Shown piece by piece: positions 51,605 through 60,574 of a stretch of DNA of 64,000 nt. Within the stretch, counting starts at the first letter, position 1; each line of letters begins with the position of its first letter. This DNA comes from Nocardia rosealba. GTDB taxonomy: Bacteria > Actinomycetota > Actinomycetes > Mycobacteriales > Mycobacteriaceae. The translations under genes were made by a program, and so were the position numbers. The notes under the pieces were generated by a model that saw only the letters and a program-made list of their open reading frames with translations, had not been told where the DNA came from and did no database searches. The DNA lies in the NCBI RefSeq assembly GCF_020216065.1, contig NZ_JAIWNA010000002.1:496001-560000 (forward strand), written 5' to 3'.

Positions 51605-52183
51605 GTGCCCACTGCAATCCGAACCTTGTCCACCCCAGACCTCGACCGTGCCGCGCAAGTACTCGGCGAGGCCTTCGTCGACTACCCCTGGACGAATTGG
51701 TGCGTCGCGAAAGACGCTCACCTACAACGCATCTCATCGCTACAGCGCATCTATCTCGAACACATGGCGCTTCCGTACGGGAGGGCCTACATCGACACCA
51801 CCGGCCATGGCGTGATCGCTTTCCTACCGCCCGACGCCCCAGCGCCGAGCGCGTCGGTGTCGGCCGAAATCGCGGACCTGCACGGCGACCGACTAGATCA
51901 CCTGATGGTGGCCGAGGAACGACTGTCGGCGCTGCCGGTGCTCGACGGCGCCTGGCTGCTGGCCACCATCGGTACTACACCACAATCCAGAGGAACCGGC
52001 CTCGGCACGGCCCTGATGAAACATGGCCTGACCGAACTCGATCGAGCCGGGCATGCCTGTTGGCTGGATACCTCGACCGAACGAAACCTCCCGCTGTACC
52101 AACGGTTCGGGTTCTCGGTGGTCGACCACATCACCCTCGACGGTGGCCTGTCCGTATGGCGAATGCACCGTCGCGCGGCCTAG
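51605..52183 (+). CDS. GNAT-family N-acetyltransferase
   Basis: A 192-residue protein from GTG 51605. The acetyl-CoA motif A reads LLATIGTTPQSRGTGLGTAL; the C-terminal LPLYQRFGFSVVDH is typical. Substrate unknown. The start follows the palindromic operator directly, with no room for a normal ribosome binding site, so a leaderless or short-leader mRNA is likely. Confidence 0.87.
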   Translation: MPTAIRTLSTPDLDRAAQVLGEAFVDYPWTNWCVAKDAHLQRISSLQRIYLEHMALPYGRAYIDTTGHGVIAFLPPDAPAPSASVSAEIADLHGDRLDHLMVAEERLSALPVLDGAWLLATIGTTPQSRGTGLGTALMKHGLTELDRAGHACWLDTSTERNLPLYQRFGFSVVDHITLDGGLSVWRMHRRAA

Positions 52184-52408
52184 CCGTGCCAGGCGAGGCC
52201 GATGTCGCAATACGGGTCGCAGCGTACCGAGCGGAACCAAGCTCGCCTGGGCCGACGACCCGCCGATAAGGCCACAGATGAATCACTAGAACTCGGAGGC
52301 CTTCCTCGGTTACCTCCCCATCCCTGACGGCTGGGACGCCGGCGACACCATCCGCCGAGCCATCGAATCCGCGGCGCACGAGTTCGGGTCGTCCCTGCCC
52401 AGGTCGCC

Positions 52409-52792
52409 CTAGTTCGGCCGACGCGTGTGTGCGGTCCAGTCGCGCCCGTCCCACCAGCGTTCGTCGGCACCGTCCGGGTTGTTGTACCAACCCGGCGGCG
52501 GCGCGGACCGGGTGTCCGGTGGCACGGAGGATGTGACGAAAGTGATTGGTGCAGGCCGTGGTTCGCCTACTCGATACAGCGCGCGCACGATCAGCACCAC
52601 AAGGACGAGTGGGACACCGAGTATGAGCATTGCGGTCAGCGCGCCGCTCGTACTGCTGCCGTCGCGGGTGAGCACGAAGATGGCGAACATACCGATGAGT
52701 ACGGCCGCCCACCAGGGATTCCGGTTCGGTGCGTTGGGTGGTGCTGACACATATCGCGGGTGCGTGGGCGGCTGTGGTCCTTGCTCGAACAT
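52409..52792 (-). CDS. DUF2510-domain small membrane protein
   Basis: A 127-residue protein from ATG 52792. Two central hydrophobic segments (WWAAVLIGMFAIFVLT and ALTAMLILGVPLVLVVLIVR). The C-terminus holds the DUF2510 motif PPPGWYNNPDGADERWWDGR. DUF2510 is a small actinobacterial motif of unknown function, usually at protein termini. Confidence 0.8.
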   Translation of the reverse strand: MFEQGPQPPTHPRYVSAPPNAPNRNPWWAAVLIGMFAIFVLTRDGSSTSGALTAMLILGVPLVLVVLIVRALYRVGEPRPAPITFVTSSVPPDTRSAPPPGWYNNPDGADERWWDGRDWTAHTRRPN

Positions 52793-52995
52793 GGTTGGCC
52801 CCTTGTATGACCCGGCTTGCGGCAGGCGGCCAGCATACGGATTTCGACTGCACCCGGGAACGAGTTGGCGCAAACCTGCTGAATTCATAACCATGCCCGC
52901 GTTTCGTCCTTCGGCGCGACCCGGCGACTGATCGGGCGCGGCGTGACCCGACAGCTGCAACCACCCGCGACCCTGCTCGCTTGGGATCTGTGGTG

Positions 52996-54324
52996 TCAGG
53001 GCAGGGGGCGTAGGCCGATGGCTGTTCGGGCGCTGACGTAGACGAGGCGGTCGTCGGGCTGGGGGAGTGGCGTGCCGTCCGCGGTGAGGGCGTGGGGGTC
53101 TGGGTGGACGGCGCGGAAGGGGATGTCCCAGAGTGGTTCGCCGGTGGTGGGGTCGAGGGCGGTGAGGCCGCTGGGGTGGGTGATGACGATCGAGTCGGTG
53201 GTGGTGGCGACGGTTTCGATGGGGGTGGAGTGGGGGTGTTGCCAGCGGCGGTGGCCGGTGTGCATGTCGAGGGCTGTCAGCGTTTGGGCTTCCGGGTCGG
53301 CCAGGAGGGCAGTGTCATCGACGACGGCCACGAGGGTCGAGGTGGAAGTGGCCTCCAGGTCGGGGGAGGTCCACACGGTGGCGCCCGTGCGGCGGTCGTA
53401 GGCGTGGTTGCCGAGGACGACGGGGATCGTGTCGTCGGCGGGGTGATCGAGCAGGGTGCGGCCGGGGGTTTCGGTCGTCGCCAGTGGCTTGCCGGTTTGG
53501 TCGAGGATGTCGGTGCCGGTGTCGCAGGAGACGCGCCGCACCAGCGCACCCGTGAGGGCGCTCGACCAGCCGCAGCCGGTGCGGGTGGTGGTCCAGGTGG
53601 GCGCACCGGTGTCGAGGTCGAAGCCTGCCAGGTCACTGCTGAGCGTGAGCACGCCCTGGCCGTGCGTGACGTCGATGATGATGTCCATCAGCACGTCCTC
53701 CCAGGCGCCGCCCAGCGCGAACTGCGTGGTCCAGAACCGATCCGGGTCCTGCAGCGTGCCCGCTCGCACCCGCACGTCATCGTCTTCGGCGTTGCCCTCC
53801 ACCAGATACACCCGGTCCTGGGTGGCGGCGATAGCGAAAGGAGACCAGTCGATCGGGGTGCGTGTCGATTGTCCCGTGGACAGGTCGTAGCCGACCACGG
53901 CCGTACCGTCGGCGCCGAACCCGGTGAAGCACACCAGGTGCCCGTCGACGGGCACGTCGGCGCAGCCACCGAGATCGGCGGCGGGCGCACGCCAGCGGAT
54001 GCTCCCGTCGTACGCATCGATGCCGTACAGGGTCGAGGCGTCCCCGGTGCCGACCACGGTCACCAGGATGTCGTCGGTCGAGACGAAACCTGTACTACCC
54101 GAATCGAATTCGGTGCCGAACACCGGCGAACGGAAGACCGCATCTGCCGACCCGGACAACTCGGCCGCGCTCACCGACCAGGCCAGACCCGGTGCGGCAC
54201 TGTTGGTTCCGGTGATCTTGCGAGTGGTATCTGCGGGTTGCGACAACACCACCACCGCCCCGATGCCGGTGGCGAGCGCGGCGACAGTGGCGACGATGAG
54301 CCCACGTAGTCCCGGCGTCGTCAC
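52996..54324 (-). CDS. Anchored PQQ-like beta-propeller protein
   Basis: A 442-residue protein with an N-terminal hydrophobic segment (LIVATVAALATGIGAVVVL). The remainder has repeats of the propeller pattern: TLYGIDAYDGSIRWRAPA, VVGYDLSTGQSTRTPID, YDRRTGATVWTSPDLE, ALDMHTGHRRWQHPHST. These are PQQ-enzyme-like repeats; no PQQ-binding catalytic residues are seen. Probably a scaffold outside the membrane. Its ATG overlaps the stop of the upstream protein by four bases. Confidence 0.82.
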   Translation of the reverse strand: MTTPGLRGLIVATVAALATGIGAVVVLSQPADTTRKITGTNSAAPGLAWSVSAAELSGSADAVFRSPVFGTEFDSGSTGFVSTDDILVTVVGTGDASTLYGIDAYDGSIRWRAPAADLGGCADVPVDGHLVCFTGFGADGTAVVGYDLSTGQSTRTPIDWSPFAIAATQDRVYLVEGNAEDDDVRVRAGTLQDPDRFWTTQFALGGAWEDVLMDIIIDVTHGQGVLTLSSDLAGFDLDTGAPTWTTTRTGCGWSSALTGALVRRVSCDTGTDILDQTGKPLATTETPGRTLLDHPADDTIPVVLGNHAYDRRTGATVWTSPDLEATSTSTLVAVVDDTALLADPEAQTLTALDMHTGHRRWQHPHSTPIETVATTTDSIVITHPSGLTALDPTTGEPLWDIPFRAVHPDPHALTADGTPLPQPDDRLVYVSARTAIGLRPLP

Positions 54325-55628
54325 GGCGTCACCGAACCCGGTGCGAGAGCGATCTGCTCGAGTTGTTCGAACGACATCGGTGACGACGGCCTTTCTGCGC
54401 GACAGGTGACGTCGATGCGGGTGCCGTCCGGTTTGGTGAGAACGACGGTCCGCACGAATTCTTCTGCGGTGCGCCCGGATTGATCGGCGGTGGTGAAGTA
54501 CTCCTCGCGGGTTTCGATCACGGCGCCGTCGGCGCCGGTCCGTGCGGAACCGCCGTGCTCGGGTTCAGCGTTCGGCATCGGTTGTCCTGCGGCGATCGAC
54601 ACGGTCAGTGTGGCGGGCTGCCCCGGCGTGGTGACCCGAACCGCCTGACACAGCCCGCCCCGACCGAAGTCGTCGGGTCGCACATCGCCGAGCGGGCGGT
54701 CCGTGCTGATCCCGTCGAGCGCGCCGGCCAGCGCCGCGTTCACCCGTGCTGCCACTGCTTCGTCCAGTACCGGCGAATTGTCTACTCGCACATGGCAAGG
54801 CGGCGGCGGTTCGATCGTGCCCGGCGGAATCGGATCGCCGACACCGAGCCCGTCGGCGAGCACGATCGCGACCAGTTCGTCCTTGGTGAGCGGCACGGTT
54901 CCGGTCGGCATCGACCCGGACGGCGCGTCGGTGGAGACGACCATGATCCGGCTGCCGTCGGGACGGTAGGCCCGGGCGCTGCGTGACAATGTCCGGATAC
55001 CGTCGAGTTCCTCCCAGGTGTCGTGCAGGTCGACGGTCGAACCGTCCGGCATGGTTCGGCGCTCGTCGAGCCAACCCGCCGTGCACGCCGGGACCGGTTC
55101 TGCGGACTGCTCGACAGTCACCCACAGCGACCCGGCACCCGCACCGCGCCGTAGGTCCGCTCCCGCATCGGTGAATCCGCCGAACGGGCTGTTGGGGTCC
55201 CCGAGGATCGGTTCGAACAGCAGTGATCGGTCGGGTGACCCGAATTCGAGCGTCACGTCGGTCGGGAGCGCGGCACGCAGTGCCGTCGACATCGCGACAG
55301 CCTTCCGCCCCGAGAACCACGGATAGGCCGGATTGTCGTATTCGCCGGGGCCGAAGACCGCGCCGTACGTCTCGTCGGACGACGGTGCTTCGACGCTCGA
55401 ACAGCCGGGAATCTGCGTCGGGAACGTCACGGACGGACGAACCCGGACCGGCGTCGGCGGCTCTGCCTCGGGCGTGACGGAAACGGTGGTGGTGGGCGGT
55501 GCGGTGGTGAGCTCGGGTTCCGGCTCGTGCAGAAGCCCTCCGACGATCACCCCACCGGCCACCGCCGTGAAGCTCCACAGTGCGACGGTCCATCCCGTAA
55601 TCGCGCGCGTTGGCATCTTGTCCGGCAT
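54321..55628 (-). CDS. Predicted membrane-anchored protein of unknown function
   Basis: A 435-residue protein with a hydrophobic segment at about residues 11-32, then a Pro/Thr-rich linker (TTAPPTTTVSVTPEAEPPTP) and a large soluble region. It has no motif I recognise. Translationally coupled to the propeller protein downstream, so the pair probably function together outside the membrane. Confidence 0.65.
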   Translation of the reverse strand: MPDKMPTRAITGWTVALWSFTAVAGGVIVGGLLHEPEPELTTAPPTTTVSVTPEAEPPTPVRVRPSVTFPTQIPGCSSVEAPSSDETYGAVFGPGEYDNPAYPWFSGRKAVAMSTALRAALPTDVTLEFGSPDRSLLFEPILGDPNSPFGGFTDAGADLRRGAGAGSLWVTVEQSAEPVPACTAGWLDERRTMPDGSTVDLHDTWEELDGIRTLSRSARAYRPDGSRIMVVSTDAPSGSMPTGTVPLTKDELVAIVLADGLGVGDPIPPGTIEPPPPCHVRVDNSPVLDEAVAARVNAALAGALDGISTDRPLGDVRPDDFGRGGLCQAVRVTTPGQPATLTVSIAAGQPMPNAEPEHGGSARTGADGAVIETREEYFTTADQSGRTAEEFVRTVVLTKPDGTRIDVTCRAERPSSPMSFEQLEQIALAPGSVTP

Positions 55629-55869
55629 CCGGCCTCCTCTGGAACGGCTCGGACAATACGCGGGCGCTGTCCGGATGGCTCAGAGCGTAGAAGATCTCGG
55701 TTCCTCCCGCCCGAGCCCCAGGAGTTCGTACAGGCGCAGGTGATCGAGGTCTGTGGCAACTGCGCATCCGCCTTGTGCAGTGCCGGCTAGGAGTCCGTCG
55801 CGGGGATCGGCGATCGGGTGGACCGACCAGATGGTCGTGGACGTCACTAGCCTGGGTTGGGTGGGAGCA

Positions 55870-56715
55870 ATGGAGTTCGGTGGCACCGGATGGGATTTTG
55901 CGCGGCCGTCCGAGGGTGGGCGGGTGGGAGCAGCGATCCTCGGCTTCCGTATCGGGCAGGGCCTGGACCTGCGCGTCGCGGCGGCGCCGGCGGTCACCGT
56001 GGTGATCAATTTCGGCGATACCGAGCTCGTGGCCGACGATGGCGTCGGGCGGCAGAGGTTGACCGGACTCGTCGCCGGACCCGCGCTCGCGGCGATGCGC
56101 GTTCGTTGCGCGCGAGCCGAGTGCATCGAGATCCGCATGTCGCCGGTGCGCGCCTATTCGCTCTTGGGCGTCAGCCCGCGTGATCTGGGTTCAGGCGTGG
56201 TCGGAGCAGAGGAATTGTGGGGTGGACCGGCTCGCCGTCTGCGGGCCGCACTGGCCGCTGCCGCGGACTGGGATGAGCGGTTCGCTCTGACGAAATCGTT
56301 TCTGACACACAGTGATCTGCGCCGCGTGCCGGATTCGGAGGTGGTCGCCTGTTGGAACGACATACTCGCCGCCCGGGGGCAGGTACGCGTCTCCGACCTC
56401 GCCCAGTCGTGCGGGTGGAGCCGCAAACGTCTCTGGTCCAGGTTCGAGTCGCAGATCGGCTTGACCCCCAAACGTGCGGCGATGCTGGTCCGATTCCGTT
56501 GTGCGGTAGACGGTTTGCTGGCGGGTCGATCCGCCGCCGAAGTCGCCGCGGACGGCGGCTACGCAGATCAGGCGCATCTGCACCGGGATGTGTCCATCTT
56601 CGCGGGCAGCACACCCGGGGTGCTCGCGACGCGCTATCTGCCCGATATCGCGCGCTACCGCCACCGGGCCTGGGGAACATTTTCTCAATACTCGACGGGT
56701 CAGCTCGGCCGATAG
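55870..56715 (+). CDS. AraC-family regulator
   Basis: A 281-residue protein from ATG 55870. The C-terminal AraC helix pair: VSDLAQSCGWSRKRLWSRF, then VAADGGYADQAHLHRDVSIF. The N-terminal half is a sensor of unknown ligand. Followed 46 bases downstream by a serine hydrolase that it may control. The frame extends upstream to 55753, but that segment lacks a start with support. Confidence 0.87.
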   Translation: MEFGGTGWDFARPSEGGRVGAAILGFRIGQGLDLRVAAAPAVTVVINFGDTELVADDGVGRQRLTGLVAGPALAAMRVRCARAECIEIRMSPVRAYSLLGVSPRDLGSGVVGAEELWGGPARRLRAALAAAADWDERFALTKSFLTHSDLRRVPDSEVVACWNDILAARGQVRVSDLAQSCGWSRKRLWSRFESQIGLTPKRAAMLVRFRCAVDGLLAGRSAAEVAADGGYADQAHLHRDVSIFAGSTPGVLATRYLPDIARYRHRAWGTFSQYSTGQLGR

Positions 56716-56761
56716 TGGTGCTCGCCTCAGCCGAGGCGACGACCGCGAGAGGACATCTGCC

Positions 56762-57901
56762 GTGAGTAATTCCTTTGATCCCGACGAACTACAGGCCGCA
56801 CTCGAGTCGGTGCATCGCGCCGGAGTGCCGGGAGTGTTCGCCGAAGCGCGAGCCGGTGAGCAGATCTGGCGCGGCGCTGCCGGGGTCGCCGACCTGGCCA
56901 CCGGCCGTCCGGTCACGGCCGATATGCGACACCGTGTCGGCAGTATCACCAAGACGTTCACCGCCGCGGCCGTGCTGCAGCTGGTCGAAGCCGGCGAGAT
57001 CGGGCTCGACACACCGATCGGCCACTATCTGCCGCAGCTGGTCCCCGGCGAGCGCGGTGCGGCGATCACGGTCGAGATGCTGATCAACCACACCAGTGGT
57101 CTCGCCGAATACCTCCCACACGCCTACCCGTCGCTGGCCGCGTTCCCCGATCTGGCGAGGACGACACCGGAAAGCTTGGACGACAACAGGTTCAGCAAGT
57201 TCAACTGGGACGAGCTGATCGAGTTGGGCGTCGCCGCCCCGGCCGTCGGCGTCCCCGGCAAGCCGCCGGGGGTGTACTCGAACACCAATTACCTGCTGCT
57301 GTGTCGGCTGATCGAGTCGGTCACGGCGACTTCGGTGGAGAAGGTCATCACCCGAAATGTCATCGAACGTGCCGGTCTGCGCGATACCGAACTGCCCACT
57401 GGTCCCGAGATCGATGGACCACATTCCCACCATTACGAATCGTGGTTCGGCATGATCGACCCGCCGCGCGACTACAGCGTTTACGACATGTCGTGGGTAG
57501 GCCCGTCGGCTTCCCTGATCTCGACCGTCGCCGACCTCAACCGGTTCTTCGATCTGCTCCTCGCCGGTGAGATCATCAGTCGCGCGATGCTGGAACGGAT
57601 GCAGCGCACCGTCGCGGTGATCTCCTTCGAAGGCAAGACCGTCGACTACGGGCTCGGCCTGCACCGGATGGAGGTTCCCGGCCGTGGCACCTTCTGGGGT
57701 CACGACGGGTCGGTCTGGGGTGGCGGTGCCATCTCCCTGACCAGCGCCGACCGAACCCGCCAAGCCTCCGTCGCGCTGAATCTCCAGCGCTGGAACACCC
57801 TGGCGCCGTCGGGCCGACCACAACCTCACGCGATCGATGACGCTTTCGCTGCTCTCCTGCGAACACTGACCGGTGGACGCCCCGGGCCGTCACCGCGCTG
57901 A
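56762..57901 (+). CDS. Beta-lactamase/D-alanyl-D-alanine carboxypeptidase-family serine hydrolase
   Basis: A 379-residue protein from GTG 56762 with GAGAGGA upstream. It has SITK (catalytic SxxK), YSN in GVYSNTNYLLL, and a HDG in WGHDGSVWGG that replaces KTG. No signal sequence, so the enzyme is probably cytosolic, an esterase or peptidase. The class C-like fold does not imply antibiotic resistance. Confidence 0.88.
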   Translation: MSNSFDPDELQAALESVHRAGVPGVFAEARAGEQIWRGAAGVADLATGRPVTADMRHRVGSITKTFTAAAVLQLVEAGEIGLDTPIGHYLPQLVPGERGAAITVEMLINHTSGLAEYLPHAYPSLAAFPDLARTTPESLDDNRFSKFNWDELIELGVAAPAVGVPGKPPGVYSNTNYLLLCRLIESVTATSVEKVITRNVIERAGLRDTELPTGPEIDGPHSHHYESWFGMIDPPRDYSVYDMSWVGPSASLISTVADLNRFFDLLLAGEIISRAMLERMQRTVAVISFEGKTVDYGLGLHRMEVPGRGTFWGHDGSVWGGGAISLTSADRTRQASVALNLQRWNTLAPSGRPQPHAIDDAFAALLRTLTGGRPGPSPR

Positions 57902-57912
57902 CGGAGAGAATC

Positions 57913-58677
57913 ATGGCAGGGGTCACCGCGCCGCCGCACGCCTCGGATTCGGCTGCGCGGTGGCGCGGTGATGCGGTGTTCACGCCCGGATTCATGGCGT
58001 TCACCGGCCGGATCGGCGACGCCGACCGACACGCTCATGCCGCGGTTCAGGTGTTGTTCGTCGCCCGTGGTGGCCTCGTTCTCACCGACGCGCAGGGGCA
58101 GGCAACGCACGCAACGGCGGCGATCATCCCGCCCGGTGTTGTCCACCAGGTCACCGCGGAACCCGGAACATCCGGGTTCGCGGCCTTCCTCGATCCCGAC
58201 TCCGCCACCGCGCGCGCCGCGCTGGCCCGCTTGGCCGGCTTGCCCGGTGAAGCCGCCACCAGTTGGGTCACAGCGACATCCCCGCGTTCACCCGAGAGCC
58301 CGCTCGATTCGCTCGGCGCTGCACGGCGGCGCTCGCATCCGGCGGTCGCCGACGCGCTGCGCGTCGCGGCCGGTTGGCCAGGGGGACCACCGTCGTTGGT
58401 CGAACTCGCTGCCCGGGTGGGGATATCGGCGAGTCGGCTCGCGCATGTGTTCACCGCCGAGGTCGGCTCGGGATATTCGGCGTGGCGGCGCTGGACTCGG
58501 CTGCAACGCGGTTTCACGGTTGTGCGCGAGGGCGGTTCGCTGACCGAGGCCGCCCATGCGGCCGGGTTCGCCGACAGCGCACACCTGACCCGTACGTGTC
58601 GGGAGTTGATCGGTATCACCCCGACCGAAGCACTCATCGCCACCGGATGGCGTCCGCCACCGGCACAGGTCAGCTGA
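57913..58677 (+). CDS. AraC-family regulator
   Basis: A 254-residue protein. Cupin-type N-terminal sensing domain (DRHAHAAVQVLFVARGGLVL, ATAAIIPPGVVHQV) and C-terminal AraC HTH (ELAARVGISASRLAHVF, AHAAGFADSAHLTR). GGAG precedes the ATG. Eleven bases downstream of the serine hydrolase and likely co-transcribed with it. It may also regulate the desaturase-like gene 43 bases further on. Confidence 0.9.
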   Translation: MAGVTAPPHASDSAARWRGDAVFTPGFMAFTGRIGDADRHAHAAVQVLFVARGGLVLTDAQGQATHATAAIIPPGVVHQVTAEPGTSGFAAFLDPDSATARAALARLAGLPGEAATSWVTATSPRSPESPLDSLGAARRRSHPAVADALRVAAGWPGGPPSLVELAARVGISASRLAHVFTAEVGSGYSAWRRWTRLQRGFTVVREGGSLTEAAHAAGFADSAHLTRTCRELIGITPTEALIATGWRPPPAQVS

Positions 58678-58720
58678 TTTCTTCAAGCCGAGACAGGTAC
58701 CAGGCCGCGACGCTGAATCC

Positions 58721-59572
58721 ATGTCCGCACTCGTTGCTTCACTCATCCGCTACGGCTACGCCCCGTTGATGCTGATCGGCATCAACGGGGCGGGTATCGC
58801 CGTGGCCGCCACCGGCGCCCACAAACTCTGGCTGCTCGCCCTGCTCGGCATCGCTGTCGCTGTGTCGTTCACCGCCGAGGCGGTCCTGCCCTACCGGGCG
58901 GATTGGAATACCTCCCACGGTGATTTCGGCCGTGACACCGCGCACGGTGTCGTCAACGAAACCCTGGTCCTGGGCAGCGTCGCCGCTATCCCGGTGCTCG
59001 CCGCGCTGATCCCTGGCGACGGGATCTGGCCTGGCAGTTGGCCTTTCGTCGCTCAGGTGCTGATGGCGATCCTAGTCGCCGACTTCGGGATCACTCTGGC
59101 GCACTACGCGAGTCACAAGATCGCGATCCTGTGGCGCTTCCACGCGGTACACCACAGTGTGCAACGGTTCTACGGGCTCAACGGCCTCATGAAACACCCG
59201 TTGCATCAAACCATCGAGATGACCGCCGGAGTCACCCCGCTGCTGCTGGCAGGGATCCCCGTCCCGGTCGCGGCGGCATTGTCACTGGCGGTGGCGGTGC
59301 AACTGCTGCTGCAACACTCCAATGCCGACTATCGCGTCGGCCCCTTGAAATACGTTCTGGCGCTCAACGAAGGCCACCGCTTCCACCACCTCAAATGGGC
59401 AGGCATCGGTGACGTCAACTTCGGGCTGTTCACCCTCGTCTGGGATCACCTGCTGCGCACCTACAGCTACGACCCGGGCCGACGATTTTCCAGCGCCGAT
59501 CTCGGTATGGCGGCCGAACCCGACTACCCCAGCGGCTATCTCGCCCAACTCGCGAAACCGTTCACTCGCTGA
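58721..59572 (+). CDS. Sterol desaturase/fatty acid hydroxylase-family membrane protein
   Basis: A 283-residue protein with several helices and the di-iron histidine motifs: HYASHK (HxxxH), HAVHHS (HxxHH) and GHRFHHLKW (HxxHH-like). The family hydroxylates or desaturates lipids at the membrane. A notable 13-base-arm inverted repeat lies inside the 5-prime coding sequence (58759-58792). Confidence 0.9.
   Translation: MSALVASLIRYGYAPLMLIGINGAGIAVAATGAHKLWLLALLGIAVAVSFTAEAVLPYRADWNTSHGDFGRDTAHGVVNETLVLGSVAAIPVLAALIPGDGIWPGSWPFVAQVLMAILVADFGITLAHYASHKIAILWRFHAVHHSVQRFYGLNGLMKHPLHQTIEMTAGVTPLLLAGIPVPVAAALSLAVAVQLLLQHSNADYRVGPLKYVLALNEGHRFHHLKWAGIGDVNFGLFTLVWDHLLRTYSYDPGRRFSSADLGMAAEPDYPSGYLAQLAKPFTR
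58759..58792 (+). repeat. Strong inverted repeat inside the desaturase coding start
   Basis: CGCCCCGTTGATG at 58759-58771 and CATCAACGGGGCG at 58780-58792 are perfect 13-base arms with an eight-base loop. The repeat lies 38 bases downstream of the ATG. The mRNA would form a very stable hairpin near the translation start. Confidence 0.55.
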
Positions 59573-60007
59573 GCAGCAGACAGCGTGACCGCGACCCTTG
59601 TGCGGCGTCGGACAAACCCGCCCGCAGGATGGAAGGGCGATCCGTGCTGCGGACGAGTCTGTTCGCGGTGTTGGTACCGGCCGCCCGAAGGCTGCGTCTG
59701 TGACGATACGAATCGTGCGGGTTGTTGCAGGTGACCTGATCCGTATATTGCGAGAGTTCACATCGGATCAGCCCTTGCTTTGTCTCTGAATCGAATCCGA
59801 TCGCGAACATGATCCGCGGGGGATGGTGCGGGCGAAAGTGTAATTGCCCGGTAGGCGCTGGGATATTCTCAAGAATTTTTCCTCGAAGCTGTGGAGTTTC
59901 CAGACAAAGTTTTCCGAGCGATCGAAGCGGCGTCTACTGGATTGACCCGCCATCTGGAAACTCCGATGTTGCCAGGCCCGTACGGCGGGAACCGCGAGGA
60001 GGATCGA
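59573..60007. other. Intergenic stretch without a recognisable gene
   Basis: About 435 bases. No frame in either strand shows a recognisable domain. The promoter of the 60008 gene should lie here. No terminator with T-tract was seen after the desaturase-like gene. Confidence 0.45.
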
Positions 60008-60313
60008 ATGAACGACAGTGCCGTCTTCGTCGTCGACCGGCTGCAACTCGCCGGCATCCTGAGCGCCGCCCGTGCCAGAGCGCTCGACATCGCCACCGCG
60101 CACGGTCTCCGGATCGTGCACACCATCGTCGAACCCGATGTGGACCTCGAGTCGTTGCTCGACTACATCGAGACCCACCAGATCGCCGTGGCCATCACTC
60201 CCACGTATCGACATATTCAGAACAACCCGGCATGGGTGCGAACCCGGTGCGATCTGATCACGACGGATCCGCCGTCCTACCAGCGCCGTCAACAACGGCT
60301 GGTCGTTTCCTGA
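60008..60313 (+). CDS. Small conserved hypothetical protein
   Basis: A 101-residue protein from ATG 60008, set by GAGGAGG six bases upstream. NDSAVFVVDRLQLAGILSAA, then HGLRIVHTIVEPDVDLESLL and IAVAITPTYRHIQ; the alternation of strands and helices loosely resembles the start of a serine-recombinase catalytic domain, but the catalytic serine and arginine pattern is not visible. Function unknown. Confidence 0.6.
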   Translation: MNDSAVFVVDRLQLAGILSAARARALDIATAHGLRIVHTIVEPDVDLESLLDYIETHQIAVAITPTYRHIQNNPAWVRTRCDLITTDPPSYQRRQQRLVVS

Positions 60314-60574
60314 ACCGCCGACGCGAGCGCGAATCGAGCAAGTGCTCGGCAAAACGCGCCGCGACAGCCTACATACCCGTCGAGGCCGCGCTCGAACCGG
60401 TGCATTGTGCTGCGGTACAAGACAGTCTGTGAAGCCACACAAACGGTATACCGGGGCATCGTGAGCCCACCAGAGCATTTGCTGGGTACGGTAACCACAG
60501 CTGAGGCGTGGCTATGTTGCGATTCACACAGAACCCGCGATCGTCCATTGCCGACTGTTACAACGGAGTGCTCG

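Noticed and set aside
52184..52408. Short frame FLGYLPIPDGWDAGDTIRRA after GNAT
   Set aside because: Looks protein-like for about 35 codons but follows an in-frame stop with no start codon. Too short to assign; maybe a relic of a lost gene.
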